Shown one piece after another: positions 12,536-26,200 of a stretch of DNA of 64,000 nt. The notes beneath the pieces were generated by a model. The model saw nothing but the letters and a program-made list of their open reading frames with translations, searched no databases and was not told the DNA's origin. Origin of the DNA: Druceiella hillmani (Eukaryota > Arthropoda > Insecta > Lepidoptera > Hepialidae); contig JAYKKI010000037.1 of the NCBI GenBank assembly GCA_039881145.1, positions 20,991,001 through 21,055,000 of the forward strand, written 5' to 3'. Position 1 is the first letter of the stretch. Each line of letters opens with the position of its first letter. A program made the translations under genes and the position numbers.

Positions 12536-14550
12536 AAATTCATCGCAAAGTTTCTCAAATTGTTTCTCAGTTTCTCAATTCTTCAAAGTTTCGAATTGTA
12601 TTTGACCGCATTCACAAACGTTTTCAACAAAGTTTGTAAAAAGTTTTAATTTATTTTCGACATATTTTGAAAGAAAAATTGTCGATTTTCTTAACCATTT
12701 GATAATTAACATCATATATTGCTGACGTATCGCATTAATTTAGTGCAAAACGTGATGTTTTCTACATCTCCTTTATATGCAAATGTTTGTATCTCATTTC
12801 AAACCGAAAATAATTACAAGTTTTGTAATTTACTTAGTCCATAAACCTTATTTTAATTACAGTGTAAATTTAAAAATTCACCAAAACCTGTAAAAAATTA
12901 ATTGGACCTTAATTAAATAAAAAAATTATGTAAATTTCAATTAAGCTTACTGTTTCTTCGTAGACCATTAATAAAGTAATAAATAAACTTATAGAAATAT
13001 ATAACCGATTAGTCACTATCTATACCATATTTACATTAAATATTTACTACCAAGACAAAAGAATCTGAAATTAATATTGGTTGTATTAAATTTTTAAATT
13101 TATGTTATTTATGGAAATTGTTCGAACTTTTTTATACACATTGAGATAAAATTATGGCAGTCTTTTTAAATTTATTTATATGCACATTTAGTCACTTAAC
13201 ATCTTTGCGTTAGAAATATATTATTTAAAAAATACCTACTGCAAACGTAATAACGTACTCATAAAATATTAAGGAATTCATTTGAGCAGAATATGCAAAT
13301 AAGTGAATAGCAAAAATTATAAATATATGTGGATAGTGTTCTTAGGAAGTAATAAATATATTTGTGCAGATTTAATTGTGATATTGACTGACTAGCTGCA
13401 AGTACAAACAACAGTAGGTAAATTCATGATAATGAATTTTAATATTTTTTGAGCTGATAGTATAGTAGTGCAAATTTAAGGGTTGTCTATAGTGATTAAT
13501 TATGAGGACATTTTATAAAATTTTCGAAACAAAATTCCCTAAAGGCGTTTTGCTGGCTCTTAATTGTTATAATTTCTACTTTATTTTATTTCTAATTAGA
13601 GCTTTCAACAGACTTTTTAAAAAGAAGGGAAAATAAATTATTTGGACGGCATTGGCAATTATTTTTTCTTCTACTTAAACTATTCTATTCTACGTACTTT
13701 TTAATGCAAATCTAATTGAATCCACTAGTGCTTTACGCAAAAAAAAATAAAAGTTTTATCTCAAGATTTTCATTAAACAAAACGTTTGGCTTTTAAAGGG
13801 TTGCCTTTTCTTTTTTTTTAGATTTAGTTCATTTCGCTCAATCCACACAATTGTAGTGATGGTTTATCTTGTGATTGTATTAATTGTACCTATATTTTTA
13901 AATTATTTCTTATGGGCACTTACTTTTTTTATTTATCAATATTACTTTTTATTTGTCTACTGCTTTGAATGCATTATTGTTTTCAATTAATTTTTTGCTT
14001 TTATTGTTTGTAATTATGGATTAAAGAAGTATCAGTTATGTATATCGCTTTAGTTTTTAGAGTACACCATGATCAACATGACTATAAAACATGAAGCAAG
14101 TGACACTATAAAATTAGTCAACAACTTTGGAATTATATGGTAACCAGAACATCCTAAGCTTGTCAACTTTCCAGTTATCTTGGAAAGATGCTGAAAAAGG
14201 TAGGATGGATTTCTACAAAATAAGATCAACTCCAGTTTACAAAGAATTCCTGTATGTACGCAAGAACATATTTCAAATAACATTGAAAATTTTCGATCAC
14301 TAATAAAGTTTCGCTGAATGAATGTCTCTTTGGATCATTCTACTGCATAATAATATTGACAGAAAGTCAGTGGACATTCTCAATACTTTTTTATGGTTTA
14401 GAATCTAATGAAAGCTACTATATGTTATGTATGGAAATCGCGAATATATACTTGACCGGAACCTGAAATTATGAACGAAAGAAAATGTATTTATTTGAGA
14501 CTGACACTAATAAAAAAAATACCCCTTTTAGTTGAGCGTATATCTTTACA
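12536..14550. other. AT-rich non-coding stretch, no gene seen
   Basis: No supported gene. A minus-strand ORF at 14050-14283 encodes 77 residues without family features. The region 14040-14400 is slightly less AT-rich and could belong to the same relic as the RT-like sequence that follows. Confidence 0.5.
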
Positions 14551-14556
14551 TCTTGA

Positions 14557-14800
14557 TATTATTTATCGCATCGGCTCAGACGACCCTTAATATACGGGCT
14601 GAAATATTTGAAGACGTAATTTTGGGACCTTTATTTTTGCTGCCTTGCTAAAACAATTTCCCTACATTTTTTTAGAAAATGATCTCCAAATTGACTCGCT
14701 TGTGTAATATGTAATTCCAATATGACGTGGTATATGGTGCCAATAGTCTAAATCGTGATACATCAATACAGTTCCAATTTAATTTCTAATGCTTGGTCCG
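14557..14800 (+). pseudogene. Possible non-LTR reverse transcriptase relic
   Basis: One frame reads LNIRAEIFEDVILGPLLFLL, then a stop. This is close to the RT block LNI..GVPQGSILGPLLFLLYIND found in many insect LINEs. The same frame continues with a peptide like NNFPTFF and, after another stop, an Asn-Ser-Leu region. The key PQG residues are changed and several stops interrupt it, so at best it is an old fragment. The call rests on one block of about 20 residues and could be coincidence. Confidence 0.35.
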
Positions 14801-14907
14801 TGATTTAAAAAAGACGTATATTATAAGTCAACGCCACAACTATACATTATACATTATAACGGGCCAAAATATTGAACCGTGTCAGAGCATCGTTGTCGCA
14901 TACCGAA

Positions 14908-14909
<2 letters not shown>

Positions 14910-14961
<52 letters not shown>
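14910..14961. repeat. (TA)n microsatellite
   Basis: A perfect AT alternation directly downstream of the possible RT relic. Confidence 0.97.
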
Positions 14962-14962
<1 letters not shown>

Positions 14963-17183
14963 TTATATTACTTTTCGTATGAATATAAATAAATCAAATT
15001 TGCCCTTAGTTTTGTGTGATTGACTTAAAACTAAATAGGATCATATTTTTAATTAACGGTTCCAAATTAATTTAAGTATTACAATCGATTTCAAAGTTAA
15101 ATCGTACATGTAAAAAACGTGGTTCCCAACGCATAAATGAGAATATTTATTTCTATGTTAATGCTTATGGAATAAAATAATTACTTGCTATATTTCTTAA
15201 ATATATCACATTTTATTTCTGTTATGAAATTGTTTCTGTTGAAATGAAAATTATTTTACCTTCCACAATGACATGTCATCCGCAATCATACTCGTGGTTT
15301 TAATACCTTCACGTACATGTCTGTACGTGTAGGCATTAGAACCAAAATTTACGAACTTATGTTTAATATTAACTATTATATAACCATATAACGTATTTTA
15401 TACGCTGAAAATATCATGTAGATAATTCGCGATAAGTAACATTTAATATAAATATAATTATCTGATATTTAAACTATTAAATACGGTATCCATAGAGGCA
15501 CGTCAGTGCAATTCATTTTAGTATTATTTGGTAAATTATTCACATGAGTAAATAAAAGCTATGAGGGTCATTACGTCAAAAGTAAAAGTAAAAGAACAGG
15601 AAGTGAGAGGACTAGTGTAAGCCGGCATCTAACTGAAAATTTTCAAAATGATATTCGCTCAAGAGGTCCCATTCTCTCTCTGTTACGGCGGAGGTGAAAT
15701 CCACTACTTGGTCATGGCATTGTTAAAAATCTGATTAAAATTTAAACAAAGTAAGCAGGTTAAAAGAAGAATGACCATGCTATTTAAAACGTTAGGTTGT
15801 TGTTGTTGAAATAAAAAATTCAGGATTTGATTTTTTTTTCAGTGGACTGAATAATTCGATGAAGATCCAATTTAATATCATTAACGACCGGTGACTAGTC
15901 TAGATGAAAGCACTTTTTCATGATGTAACAGTTGCAGTGATGTAACAGAAAAACTTTTGTATTCACCTCACTCAAAAAAATAATAAATAATTATGACGAG
16001 GTAACCAATTCATAATCTCTCCGTTTATAGGATTAATTTTCCTATTTTTCTCCAATATAAAAAAATATATGTATTTGGATGACTTGTAGTATTGTTTATA
16101 AACTTTACCTCTGCCGTTCAGCTACACTCCATCTTGTCAAAGTAAGCGCGAAGCTTGTTATATCCCGACCGACCTCATTACCGCCGTACACCTCGCGTCT
16201 CACCCGTAGCCCTTTTCATTACGAGCAAAGTCGATCGCGTCGTTAGACTAAAAATGGTTTGAAATATGCTTTGAAATAAAAAAAATTAACGATATTAAGT
16301 TACCACTGGAACGTTGGTAAACGCTCCGATTCGCCATGAATGATATTTGTTTGGCAGATTCGTCTAAATTTGGTCGTAGCAGTATAGAATAAAGAATGAA
16401 TTTCTCTATTAACTTTTATGAATAGTCATAAAAATATACTCACATATTTTTAATTTTATGTAATATATGAAGCGTTCACAAATACTGATATAAAATTTTC
16501 ATTACGGATTGCTCCGAAAAAGCTATCCAAAAACGCATATACGGCATATCGAAAACTATTTTCGAACCCCCTAATTGCTATTATCTTATAAAGAATTACA
16601 ACAATTTTGAAACTATAAAAAGTTATATCAAAAATGTTGATTACTCATAATACCTATTTTCGTAGTTTTCCACACATACAGAACACAACCAGAGATTAGT
16701 TTTTATATAATTAAGTTAATTTATCGCTGACAATCTTCATTTTTTGAAGTAATATACATGTAAAAATGTAGACTTTTCTCGTGCAATTTTATCTTCCGTA
16801 ATCTCTGTATTGACTAATTCAGTCGGCCTATCATATGTACATTATCAAAAAAATTAATTATTTTTGATCGCAGTTTTGTTTGTTGTGGTTTTGGCATAGG
16901 TTATTAATGCATATTGTCTTAATGCATAAACAAATGCAATATTTGGACATTTCTTCATCAGATTATTACCTTAAAAAATAAATCTTGGCTTTTTATCGAT
17001 TCTTAATAATAAATGTTCCGTTTATTAATAATTTATTCGTTTCAGATTTTCCGTCAGTTTAAAAAAAACAGTTCAAGATTTTTCTTTTCGTTTCATTTTT
17101 TAATAACATTTCCAAAAAAAATTAAATTGTTCTTATGATAACAGCTTCCTTATCTTTAAACGGCATTCTTCTGTAAAGCGTAC
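14962..17183. other. Non-coding stretch with one CpG-dense patch
   Basis: No gene was recognised. The patch at about 16140-16245 holds around 14 CpG dinucleotides in roughly 110 bases, against a background where CpG is rare. No ORF explains it. Confidence 0.5.
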
Positions 17184-17325
17184 TTAAATATTTCACACAA
17201 TTTTCACATACAGTGAAAATTGTGTGAAATATTTAATATGTATTCACATACAGTGACATATTTCACATACAGTGAAAATTGTGTGAAATATTTAAATTGT
17301 GTGAAATATTTAATATGTAATGACA
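17184..17325. repeat. Perfect 24-bp hairpin with partial copies
   Basis: TTAAATATTTCACACAATTTTCAC (17184-17207) is exactly complementary to 17213-17236 around the loop ATACA. The right arm and loop are then partly repeated: CACATACAGTGA near 17244, CACATACAGTGAAAATTGTGTGAAATATTTAA near 17265-17296, and AATTGTGTGAAATATTTAATATGTA near 17295-17319. It looks like a local amplification of a palindromic unit. Confidence 0.9.
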
Positions 17326-18590
17326 AGAACAATTCAAAATTCCTATTGACTTTTACTGATCCAATTTCATAATTGTTGAAATACCTAGTTTATAATTTTG
17401 TACTGAAGTTTCACGGAAAATTTAAATTATATTGATTTTAATAAAAGTCAAATTTGCCATGTAAATTATTAAACTAAATTTCTCAATCACTCACGTATAA
17501 AATTAAACGAAATTACGTAATATTATTTGCTGTTCTATAATATAACGCACATAGTTCGCGTTTTAAAAATAAATAATAAATATAGGTACGGAATAAATGG
17601 AGCAAGAATGTAAAAAAAGTAAATTAGAATTTAAGAGTTCACAATAATGACATGAGGAATAAAATACAACCAAAAACATTTCACTTAAAAACAAGTCCAT
17701 ATTTTTAAGGAAATTATAATATGAAGGAGCCACTAAGCTTCAGAGCTACCTGCTTGTTAATTACTATTGCAAATTAAAGAGGTATTTATTTGTTTTCCTT
17801 GCAGTTTCAGTGATTTTTTATTCGATACTGCAAGCAAATTTGCCATAGGTACTATACATTGCCATAGGTATAATTAAAATTAATATTCCCTTGTTCTATT
17901 TCTCATATTTCATGTTCTCAAAGTGTCATCATCCATCGATTGTTATCACAAGTTAATACACAAAAATATATAATCATTTAAAATCTTGGGGCTACTAAGT
18001 ACGATGAACTTAGAAAGTCAGAAGGATTGCAGCAATTTTGAATAGATACATTTTATACGTTCTGCAGATACATGCTGAAAACATTATATACGTTCTTTCA
18101 ACACGTGCTGAAGGATGTTGATATTAAAAAATAACGTGTTATTTAACAAACTTTCTGTTACATAAATCTACACCTCAGCTGATAAATGTATATGAAATTA
18201 TAAAATTTAATTTTTTCCTGTGCAATGCACCCGAGATTAATTAATACAAAAATATATTTAAACTAAAAATAATAACTTCAGAAAAAAACATGATGGTATT
18301 TTCTTGAAAACTTAAATTAAAATATGTTCAAGTGTAAGAGAATCTGTGGAGAGGAAATAGTTAAAAAAAGAAAGGAAACCTAACTATAGGTAGAATAGAC
18401 ATTCTCTCTTGCAATAAAAAGTGTTTTTTAAAGTGTTAACAAGCTTTAACTAAAGACAATCGAGCCCAAGTTTATTGGTGAGCATAACAGTCAGTTAAGC
18501 CAACGTGTGCAAAATAAATTGATGTGAAAAAAGACACATCAAGCCAAAAGTGGAATTACCATTACTATTATTATGATTAATGGAGAAAAT
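17326..18590. other. AT-rich non-coding stretch, no gene seen
   Basis: No ORF, RNA gene or element motif was recognised. Confidence 0.55.
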
Positions 18591-18690
18591 ATACAAACAT
18601 ACATCCATACACACATACATGCATACGTGCATGCGTGCATGCGTGCGTGCGTGCGTGTATGCGTACGTGCGTTCGTACAGACGTGTATAT
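18591..18690. repeat. Compound microsatellite (ACAT/GCGT)n
   Basis: A graded array running from ACATACATCC through ACACATACATGCATACGTGCATGCGTGC to GCGTGCGTGCGTGTATGCGTACGTGCG. The repeat unit shifts from ACAT-like to GCGT-like along its length, giving a purine-pyrimidine alternating tract. Confidence 0.9.
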
Positions 18691-21184
18691 AATTTGCAAA
18701 GGTAATCTCACTAAATTTACCACTTGAGTTTTCCAGACCTATAAAGAATATATTTGGAATTGTTTAAAACTCGAATTATTCACCAACATATATAGTCACG
18801 TACAAAAAAGTCGAAATATTTTTGTAATGAAGTTATCGTAGGTATATTTCAGTTAATAAAAATTTATTTACATTGTGAGGTTAATGATGACGCATTGCAT
18901 GGAGAGAGAAAAAATTACATGTAAATATTTGTCACGTCAGTTTAAATACTGTTAAAGAAATGTCACTAAAGAATATGCAGAATTTACCGTTGCCTACACA
19001 TGATTTGTAGAAGATTTTTATTATTCCGCTGTATGACGTATCATTTCATTAGAAAAGAAAAGGGATTATTCATTATTTAAACATATGTGATATTTAAAAA
19101 AAAAACTAAAACTTTTAGTACATATAGGATGAAATTGTCCGTAAGAAGGGTCTCAATGATATTAGTAGCACAGTGTTTGCAATTATGAAAACAAAATTTG
19201 AGAAGGCACAAAAAGACGTATTTTTGTAATTGTTTCCCACGCTGACCATAAATATACTACTGACGTGACTCACATTTATCTTGAAGTCAGAAATATTCAG
19301 AACCAAAATAAGTCTGTGCCAAGAATGACAATGAAGAGAAAGAAAAATCAAGTTATTTGTGTACCACATCAGTGACCACCTTCATGCGCTTTGCTAAAAT
19401 GACTGAGAAACCTTATTTGGGTGTACTTTGAGACAGATTCAAGTATAATTTTTGGTTATTAGGTTTAAGACCTGAGTAGCTTCCTAAATATAAAATTTGA
19501 TGTGAATCTAGGAAACTTACTACTATACTCAACTATATAAATATTTGGTTAATTCCTATTTAAAATAAATTTAATAGAAATTATACATAGACAATGTATT
19601 TTTATTGATTGTATGGTGACCTGGACTGAAAGAGAAAAAATATATTACATTTTACATATCTAGATGATCTAAATCATCTTTATAATGATCTTATCTCTAG
19701 AATATGCAAAATATAAAGATTTTATCTAACAAAAACGCTATGTCGGTTTTATACTACAATAAATTTTGTAATTAAAAGTTTACTCCATCTAAAAAAATGA
19801 TGTAGATCGATACGAATAATTGAAAACTGTTAGAAATCCTGATTTAACTCGAGTGTGTCACTTTATATGTTATGTTCAAATATATAAATATACTATGCCT
19901 AATAATACAAAAATATCATAACATGTAATTTCTTTCATAATTTTATATTAAATACCTCGCAATTTTGTTAGCGCAGAATTTGAATGGAGTGGTGTTTTAT
20001 TGAGTGGCTTGTGTTAATCCCACTTAGATTAGTCTACTTCATATTTGGAAGAGATTCTGGAAACACAGAAACACTTTACAGGGTAAAGTATTTAACGTCA
20101 CAATATCCTGGGAAAAAATGTAGAATTATGAAACGGATCATAATTTCTTATTACTTACACTAAAATCTCTATTTACGGAGTATTGCACTAAAATATTGTT
20201 ATTTAAAGGGTTTTTATAATTGCCTTTCAAAGGCACTAATTTTATGAACTTAAAAAATGTTTCTTATAACGAATCATGACTTTTATTGAATTACGTAAAA
20301 TAATTAACTTTAAATAATCACTAAAATTGATATCTATCAGGGAAAATTTTAATAAACGAGCGATGCTGATAAACCAACAATATTGGACATTAAGTAATAT
20401 ATAAAATTGCTGTGTACCTTACAAATTGACAAATATTTAAAACTACGTTATTTGTTTAATTATTTACTGTCCATTTTATGGTTTATGGCGTAATTTATAT
20501 CTTAAGAATAATTTAAGTTCAGAAAGTATTTTATTTAAAACTCTCAAGTGTTTATCGATATTTGTAGTTATGTAACGAATAACTAAAATTTGTTAGTTTA
20601 AAGTAAATAAGAACATTATTTGATCGATTTTAAAACATGTCGTAAGATTCTAATAGAAGTTTCGCCTCGTCCGGTCTTGTATTATAATTAGATCTAAAAG
20701 AGGTTGATATTAAAGTGTAAATATATTGAGAAAAACCCTGTTTCACAACAATATTACTAGGAACATATTAACTAGAAACAGTAACAGATATTTGTTTTAT
20801 AGTAATATAATATTTTGTAACAATAATCTTTTGTGATATAATGTGTAATCTTCTGATTATGTCATGTAGAAACTCACATTTGCCTCTTGCGCATCATTAC
20901 TTATCTTCGTCCGCATATCGACCTACTTGTAATCTGTGCGCAACTAATCACCGCCCTCGCAAAGATGCGACCGCCGAGAGCGTTGTCACGAGCGAGAGTC
21001 ATTTCCGGAGCACATATTCCGCTTTTCCCGAGACTTCTAACAATGTACCACTTATATACATATTCACTGAAATGACTGCATTTCTAGATGAAATCCTACT
21101 TGCTTTTACTAAATAAAACTAAAGGCCAAACTTCTCGAATGGTTATAATTGATTGATGGTCGGAGTGCTTTCCTCAAGAGTGAT
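18691..21184. other. Non-coding stretch with one CpG-dense patch
   Basis: No supported gene. The patch at about 20895-21030 has around 15 CpGs in 135 bases and overlaps a 91-residue ORF (20841-21116) that has no recognisable family features. The 19100-19440 region has a vaguely coding texture (a VRKKGLND-like string) but no motif I could assign. Confidence 0.5.
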
Positions 21185-21217
21185 GTGTGCGCGTGCGCTT
21201 GCGCTTACGCGTACGCA

Positions 21218-21272
<55 letters not shown>
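21185..21272. repeat. Compound microsatellite (GC/GT)n-(TG)n-(TA)n
   Basis: An alternating purine-pyrimidine tract that changes from GTGCGCGTGCGC through ACGCGTACGC and GTGTGTGTGT to (AT)n. Confidence 0.95.
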
Positions 21273-21274
<2 letters not shown>

Positions 21275-21466
21275 TGTTTAATTCACGGAACTATATTTAT
21301 AAAATAAACTGCGGATAAAATTTATATTTGAAACAAGAGAAAAGGTACGGCGTGTCTCACGTTATAGAATTTATGAATTCTGTGCAGGAAATGCTACAAA
21401 ATGGTTTATTACTATTTTATTCGGGACCACCTTTGATATGTGTTTCAAATAAATAGATTTGTATTG

Positions 21467-21469
<3 letters not shown>

Positions 21470-21537
<68 letters not shown>
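21470..21537. repeat. (TA)n microsatellite
   Basis: An uninterrupted TA alternation of about 68 bases. It produces spurious Tyr-Ile repeat ORFs on both strands. Confidence 0.98.
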
Positions 21538-21539
<2 letters not shown>

Positions 21540-21612
21540 CAGCGAAACGAATATATTGCACTTTAATTGTAAGTATTCTAGCAGATTTTTCATGTATCTT
21601 ATGTTTTGATCT

Positions 21613-21660
21613 ATCTAATGTGTGAATTTTTTGCCGGTTAGTCGCTGTCAATATTAGAAA
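21613..21660. repeat. Dispersed repeat family, partial copy E
   Basis: TGTGTGAATTTTTTGCCGGTTAG followed by GTCAATATTAGAAAT resembles the 3' part of the repeat copies at 23150-23260 (plus) and 27800-27920 (minus). The match is short and gapped. Confidence 0.4.
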
Positions 21661-21914
21661 TTAAAAAATAATATATTTTTAATTGTTTGTTCTTTGTGTT
21701 ACTCTCCATTAGTCTCTAATAATTTACCTGATTACAACTTTCACTATACAGGTTTCGTAAATAATTGAGTAGAAATATAATAAGAACTTCATGATATTTA
21801 TATTAAACAATTTTCTATCTAGTAACTATCTATATTCTAGTAACTATCTGGGAAATTATTAATGCCATTTTCTTTATGATTCCTTGTTCTGTAGTTTTAG
21901 AAACAGCGTGGGAG

Positions 21915-21916
<2 letters not shown>

Positions 21917-21970
<54 letters not shown>
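21917..21970. repeat. (TA)n microsatellite
   Basis: A perfect AT alternation of about 54 bases. Confidence 0.98.
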
Positions 21971-21974
<4 letters not shown>

Positions 21975-23149
21975 TCCATATTTTCGACAACATTTCTTGA
22001 ACTACCTTACGTAATATTCTGAAAATAAATGTTTCAGATTCCATATAAATTGCTTACTAAATTAATGTACTAAACAGCACTGGAAATGAAGAATATATAT
22101 CATTATATGAAATGCCTAATTTCTATGTTAAACGTTTTTTGGGAAAACTGATGTAGTCATTTTCATCATTATCTGCAGAACTATCAGAAAAAGTTTCAAA
22201 TCTTTATAAACCGCTTTCGTAATTAATATTCTATACGATAACAGAAATAAAAAGGGAAAAGTCTTATTTACCATATATATCCCATCTGTATATACTATAG
22301 CAAGATTCTTGAGTGTCATCTGAACGTCCGAATTTCAATATATGAACTTGAAATGTTATGTATACTTAATGACTGTGCTATCATGAAAATATATTTCTAA
22401 GTTAAGAAAATATTTAAATTTCGAAATCAGATCTTTAATAAAATTTCGTACAGGGTACAAATAACTTCATATCATGGTGACGATAATACATGGTGACGAT
22501 ACGATGACGATTCATATCATGGTGACGATAATATAAAAAATACAGCTCACAACATAAAACGACAAGTAATATTCTACGCTAACCTTCCTTAATAGCAATA
22601 CAAATAGAACTTTTATTGTGGTTAACAATTTACCAATTCAATTTATTATAAGTGAAGGAGCTCTCTTACAAATATTCTGCTTCACATGGCCAATAGAATA
22701 ACCTGTTTACATAGTCTACTAATTTGTTTCTTTTGGAATAAAGGATAATATTTCAATGGGTTGAATGCCGTTAATAATATGCATGATATCCAGGTAATAT
22801 AAATATTAACGACGTGGCTGTTTGGTGGAAACTTCGTTACGCAGGCGATACATATATTTAATTTTATGTAATGTAACCTGTTAGCTTTTACTGGCAGACC
22901 AGTAGTGAGATTAAAAGATATTGTATTTACATTTAATGAATTTACTAATTACCTTTTCTATTCTCCTTCAGAAATCACTTTTTGTCAGTAGTACACGAAG
23001 TTGCTAATACGATTACAACATTTTTTTCTATTTTAAGCGTTCCTCCAAAACGAAAAGTAAAACTTAAAAATATGTCAATATCGATCAATCCTATTGAGTA
23101 GTTATTTAGGAATTTTTTTTTAATGTCTCATGGTATTTCTTTTCTTTTT
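21971..23149. other. AT-rich non-coding stretch with a small tandem duplication
   Basis: No gene was seen. A 23-base unit beginning TTCATATCATGGTGACGATA is present at 22466-22488 and again at 22511-22533, with a third partial CATGGTGACGATA between them. Confidence 0.55.
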
Positions 23150-23260
23150 TTCCTTAATGGAAACCAGGAATAAGCGCTTAATTTGGTTTAAACTAGTATT
23201 AGTTACCAAGGTATTAAAAAGTGCTGTGAATCTTTTGCCGGTTAATCGTTTATATTTTTT
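23150..23260 (+). repeat. Dispersed repeat family, copy C
   Basis: The core at 23166-23227 matches the reverse complement of 27842-27903 at about 89% (7 differences in 62 positions by eye). Shared blocks are AGGAATAAGCGCT, GGTTTAAACTAGT and AAGGTATTAAAAA. It includes the 10-base palindrome TAAGCGCTTA. The family is not recognised and no protein is encoded. Confidence 0.8.
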
Positions 23261-26200
23261 TTTTGCTTAATTAATTTCCGCAAGAAATTAAAAATATTTA
23301 TGTAAATATCTCATTGTTTCATAATAATAGTGAATATTTATACAATAATTTAGTTAGATGTGTAGTAATTAAAATACGTTCGAATTATCTCCAGTTACTT
23401 CAGCGTTATATTAAAATTGCGAAATACTTTCACTTTTTTGTATGACCTTTAAGGTTATTGCATAATATTTCGCCATCATTAACACCCCCAGTTTTATTGT
23501 GCGATTTGCAAACTAAACAGTTGGAGCTCGCATGCTGCCCTTTATTGTTATACCCGCTGCGTACGTATACTCTCCCGTATTATCGTTTCGTTTTATTTAA
23601 ATTAGTTACACGGCGCCACGGTGTATTTAGCAATAACGAAAATGGTCTGAAATGGTGTTAGATGTCAGCTCGGATGTTTACTTGCGCTTAATATTCTCAC
23701 GCATTCCTTGTCTTCAGTTAAATTTTAATTTAGAGTTATTTTGCATATTTCTTATGTATAATATCTAATGGTGCATTTGAAGGGAAATTATAAGTACTGA
23801 TGGCACGTTGCGATGTGTCATTCGGCCAGCTTCCCGTTTTGCCGGCTTTTTCCGTCTTAATTCGGCTAATTCGGCTGACAGTATTTTAGAATTAAAAATA
23901 TATGTCCAATAAAAGAGTTAAGAAATATTTTTGTAATAAATTATTTCCTAAACGTAATATAATAAAATTAAAAATTTATTTGATTGTTAACAACTGAAAC
24001 TGCCTGAAAATTCCTTTTTCGTTATCAATTCGTTCAAATAAAAATATCCCAACATAAAAAAAATTAGACGTTTCAAATCTGCTAGGTATCTCATGATAGC
24101 TCAGATTTTTTTTAATATCATACAGTATAATTTAATTTTTCGTTTCATATGGGGGTAAAAGATGATTTAATATTTCATTTTTGATACCGAATCATGTGCA
24201 GTATTGTGATTGTTATTTGATATTCGTAAATTTCTGAGTTCCGATAATTCATTATTTATGTAATATTACTTTTAATGCAAATATTTAAAAACAAACTCAT
24301 CACTTTCCATAACAAATATTTTAATAACACCAAAAGGAGTGTCCTTCTTTTGTTTTTATAATGTCTTACAACTGTCACTTTGGTTGTGTTCGTTTTCATC
24401 GTGTTTTATTCTGAAATATTTTCCAAATATAGGCTAAAGTATTTTAGTAAAATTAATTTTTGAGAGAAAAGCACGTTTAAAGGAAATTCAGAAAACTTGT
24501 AAAAAGAAAACCCCAAATATATGTACTATTAAAGTATAACAACGTGAGACAAGATATCATTTGTAATAGTTTTCCAATATTTTTCAGTTTTAGTGGCAAA
24601 TTAGCAATGTTACTGTTGAAATAATGAATATCACTAAATATTTTTGAAAAATTCAAAACAAATTTGATACCCTATTTTTCTATTATAGTTAATTTAAATT
24701 ATTACATTTTTTAAATGATTAAACTGATTTCATCGGAATGCGTAATATATTTTTAAAATTTTCAGGTAAATAATTTACAAATTAATAAATTTCGTTAATT
24801 AAATCATTAATCACGAAAATCGTCTCGGAAGTATTATATCTAATACATATACATTTCTATTAATTAGTTATTATAAACAGGATTAAAGCTCAAAGCAAAT
24901 AAAACGCGTCGACCAAAATACATGGTATGATATCAGAGTGAATCAAATGTACATCCTTCAAGAGATAGACAAGGCTAGGGTAGCTTATGTACGACTGCGT
25001 ACACCATGGAATGCATGAAATATCACATAACGCGGGAAACTTGAATTATTCCGACTCAATGCCATATTCTTGCTTCTTGATTACTATGAAATATGAAAAG
25101 TCCAGGCCATCGTTAATCTTTGTTTTCACAGATTAAATACCATATAAAATGCGGCTATTGGAACTAAATTGATTACACGCCTTACAAGGTAATCTATTAC
25201 ATTCCTAAACTGACTCCAGTTTAGAATCATTAAAAAAGAGAACGTGCACCCGTTTTAAGCAGGATTGATGCGGATTACGTTAACTAAAATAAATACAAGG
25301 TTAAACGTGACAATCTTGGCAAGACTTGAAGTAAATTCGAACACGATATCCTAGATATATTGGCATGAAGAACCTCGTGGGTATCTTCTGTCAAGGATAT
25401 ATATAAAATAAATAAATTACTATACCCTAACAAGGTTATGCAAAATTTAAAAAAGAACATTCATGAAACAAATATCAATAGTCTATTTACTTACTAGATT
25501 TTTTAACCTCAACAATTTTAATAAAGTTTTCAGATTTTAGAAAAAAAATATATTTACTAATCATCCTTAAGAATTTTTAGTTAATGTTCAATTTAAACCT
25601 AAAATATTGTTAACTTTTAAAAAGAAATATTGTTAAACGTAATTTAATTAACAAATAGCTCTGTCGTCTAATTAAATCAACGGATCCCCCATTACATCCA
25701 CCTACGCCATGAAAATCTTGAGGCATTTCAATATTTATTCAGGTGGAAAGAGGTTTCTACAGATTTTACTCATCAGTAGCGTTAACTCTATTTTGAGTTT
25801 GTTTACCAAAATGAATGGAACGTTGTCCGTTTGTTGTTATTCGTGCATTTATGGAGGATAACTTTTTCGCTCAACTTGATCTTTGAAACACTGGTATAAG
25901 TATAAGATTCTATACTTCTATCTTTTACTTTACTTCTTTTCTTACTACGGCTATTTTTGTGGTGTGGCATCTCAATGTCTTTATGTCAGTTTGGCATTTA
26001 GAATTCGTTGAACTTGTTCTGGTCAACATACATTCAGATAAAATTAGTTTAATAATTTCAAAAACGTAGCAATTAAATTTAATGCGGATAGAAAAACATG
26101 GTCAGAAATTTATTTTAAATTTTTAAAAAATATTCTTATTATTAATATTACTTTAGCATGCTAGGAAAGTCTGTACTACAATTTAAAAAACGTCAATGAC

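Noticed and set aside
20841..21116. 91-residue ORF with several Cys and His
   Set aside because: The spacing fits no zinc-finger class and there is no supporting context.
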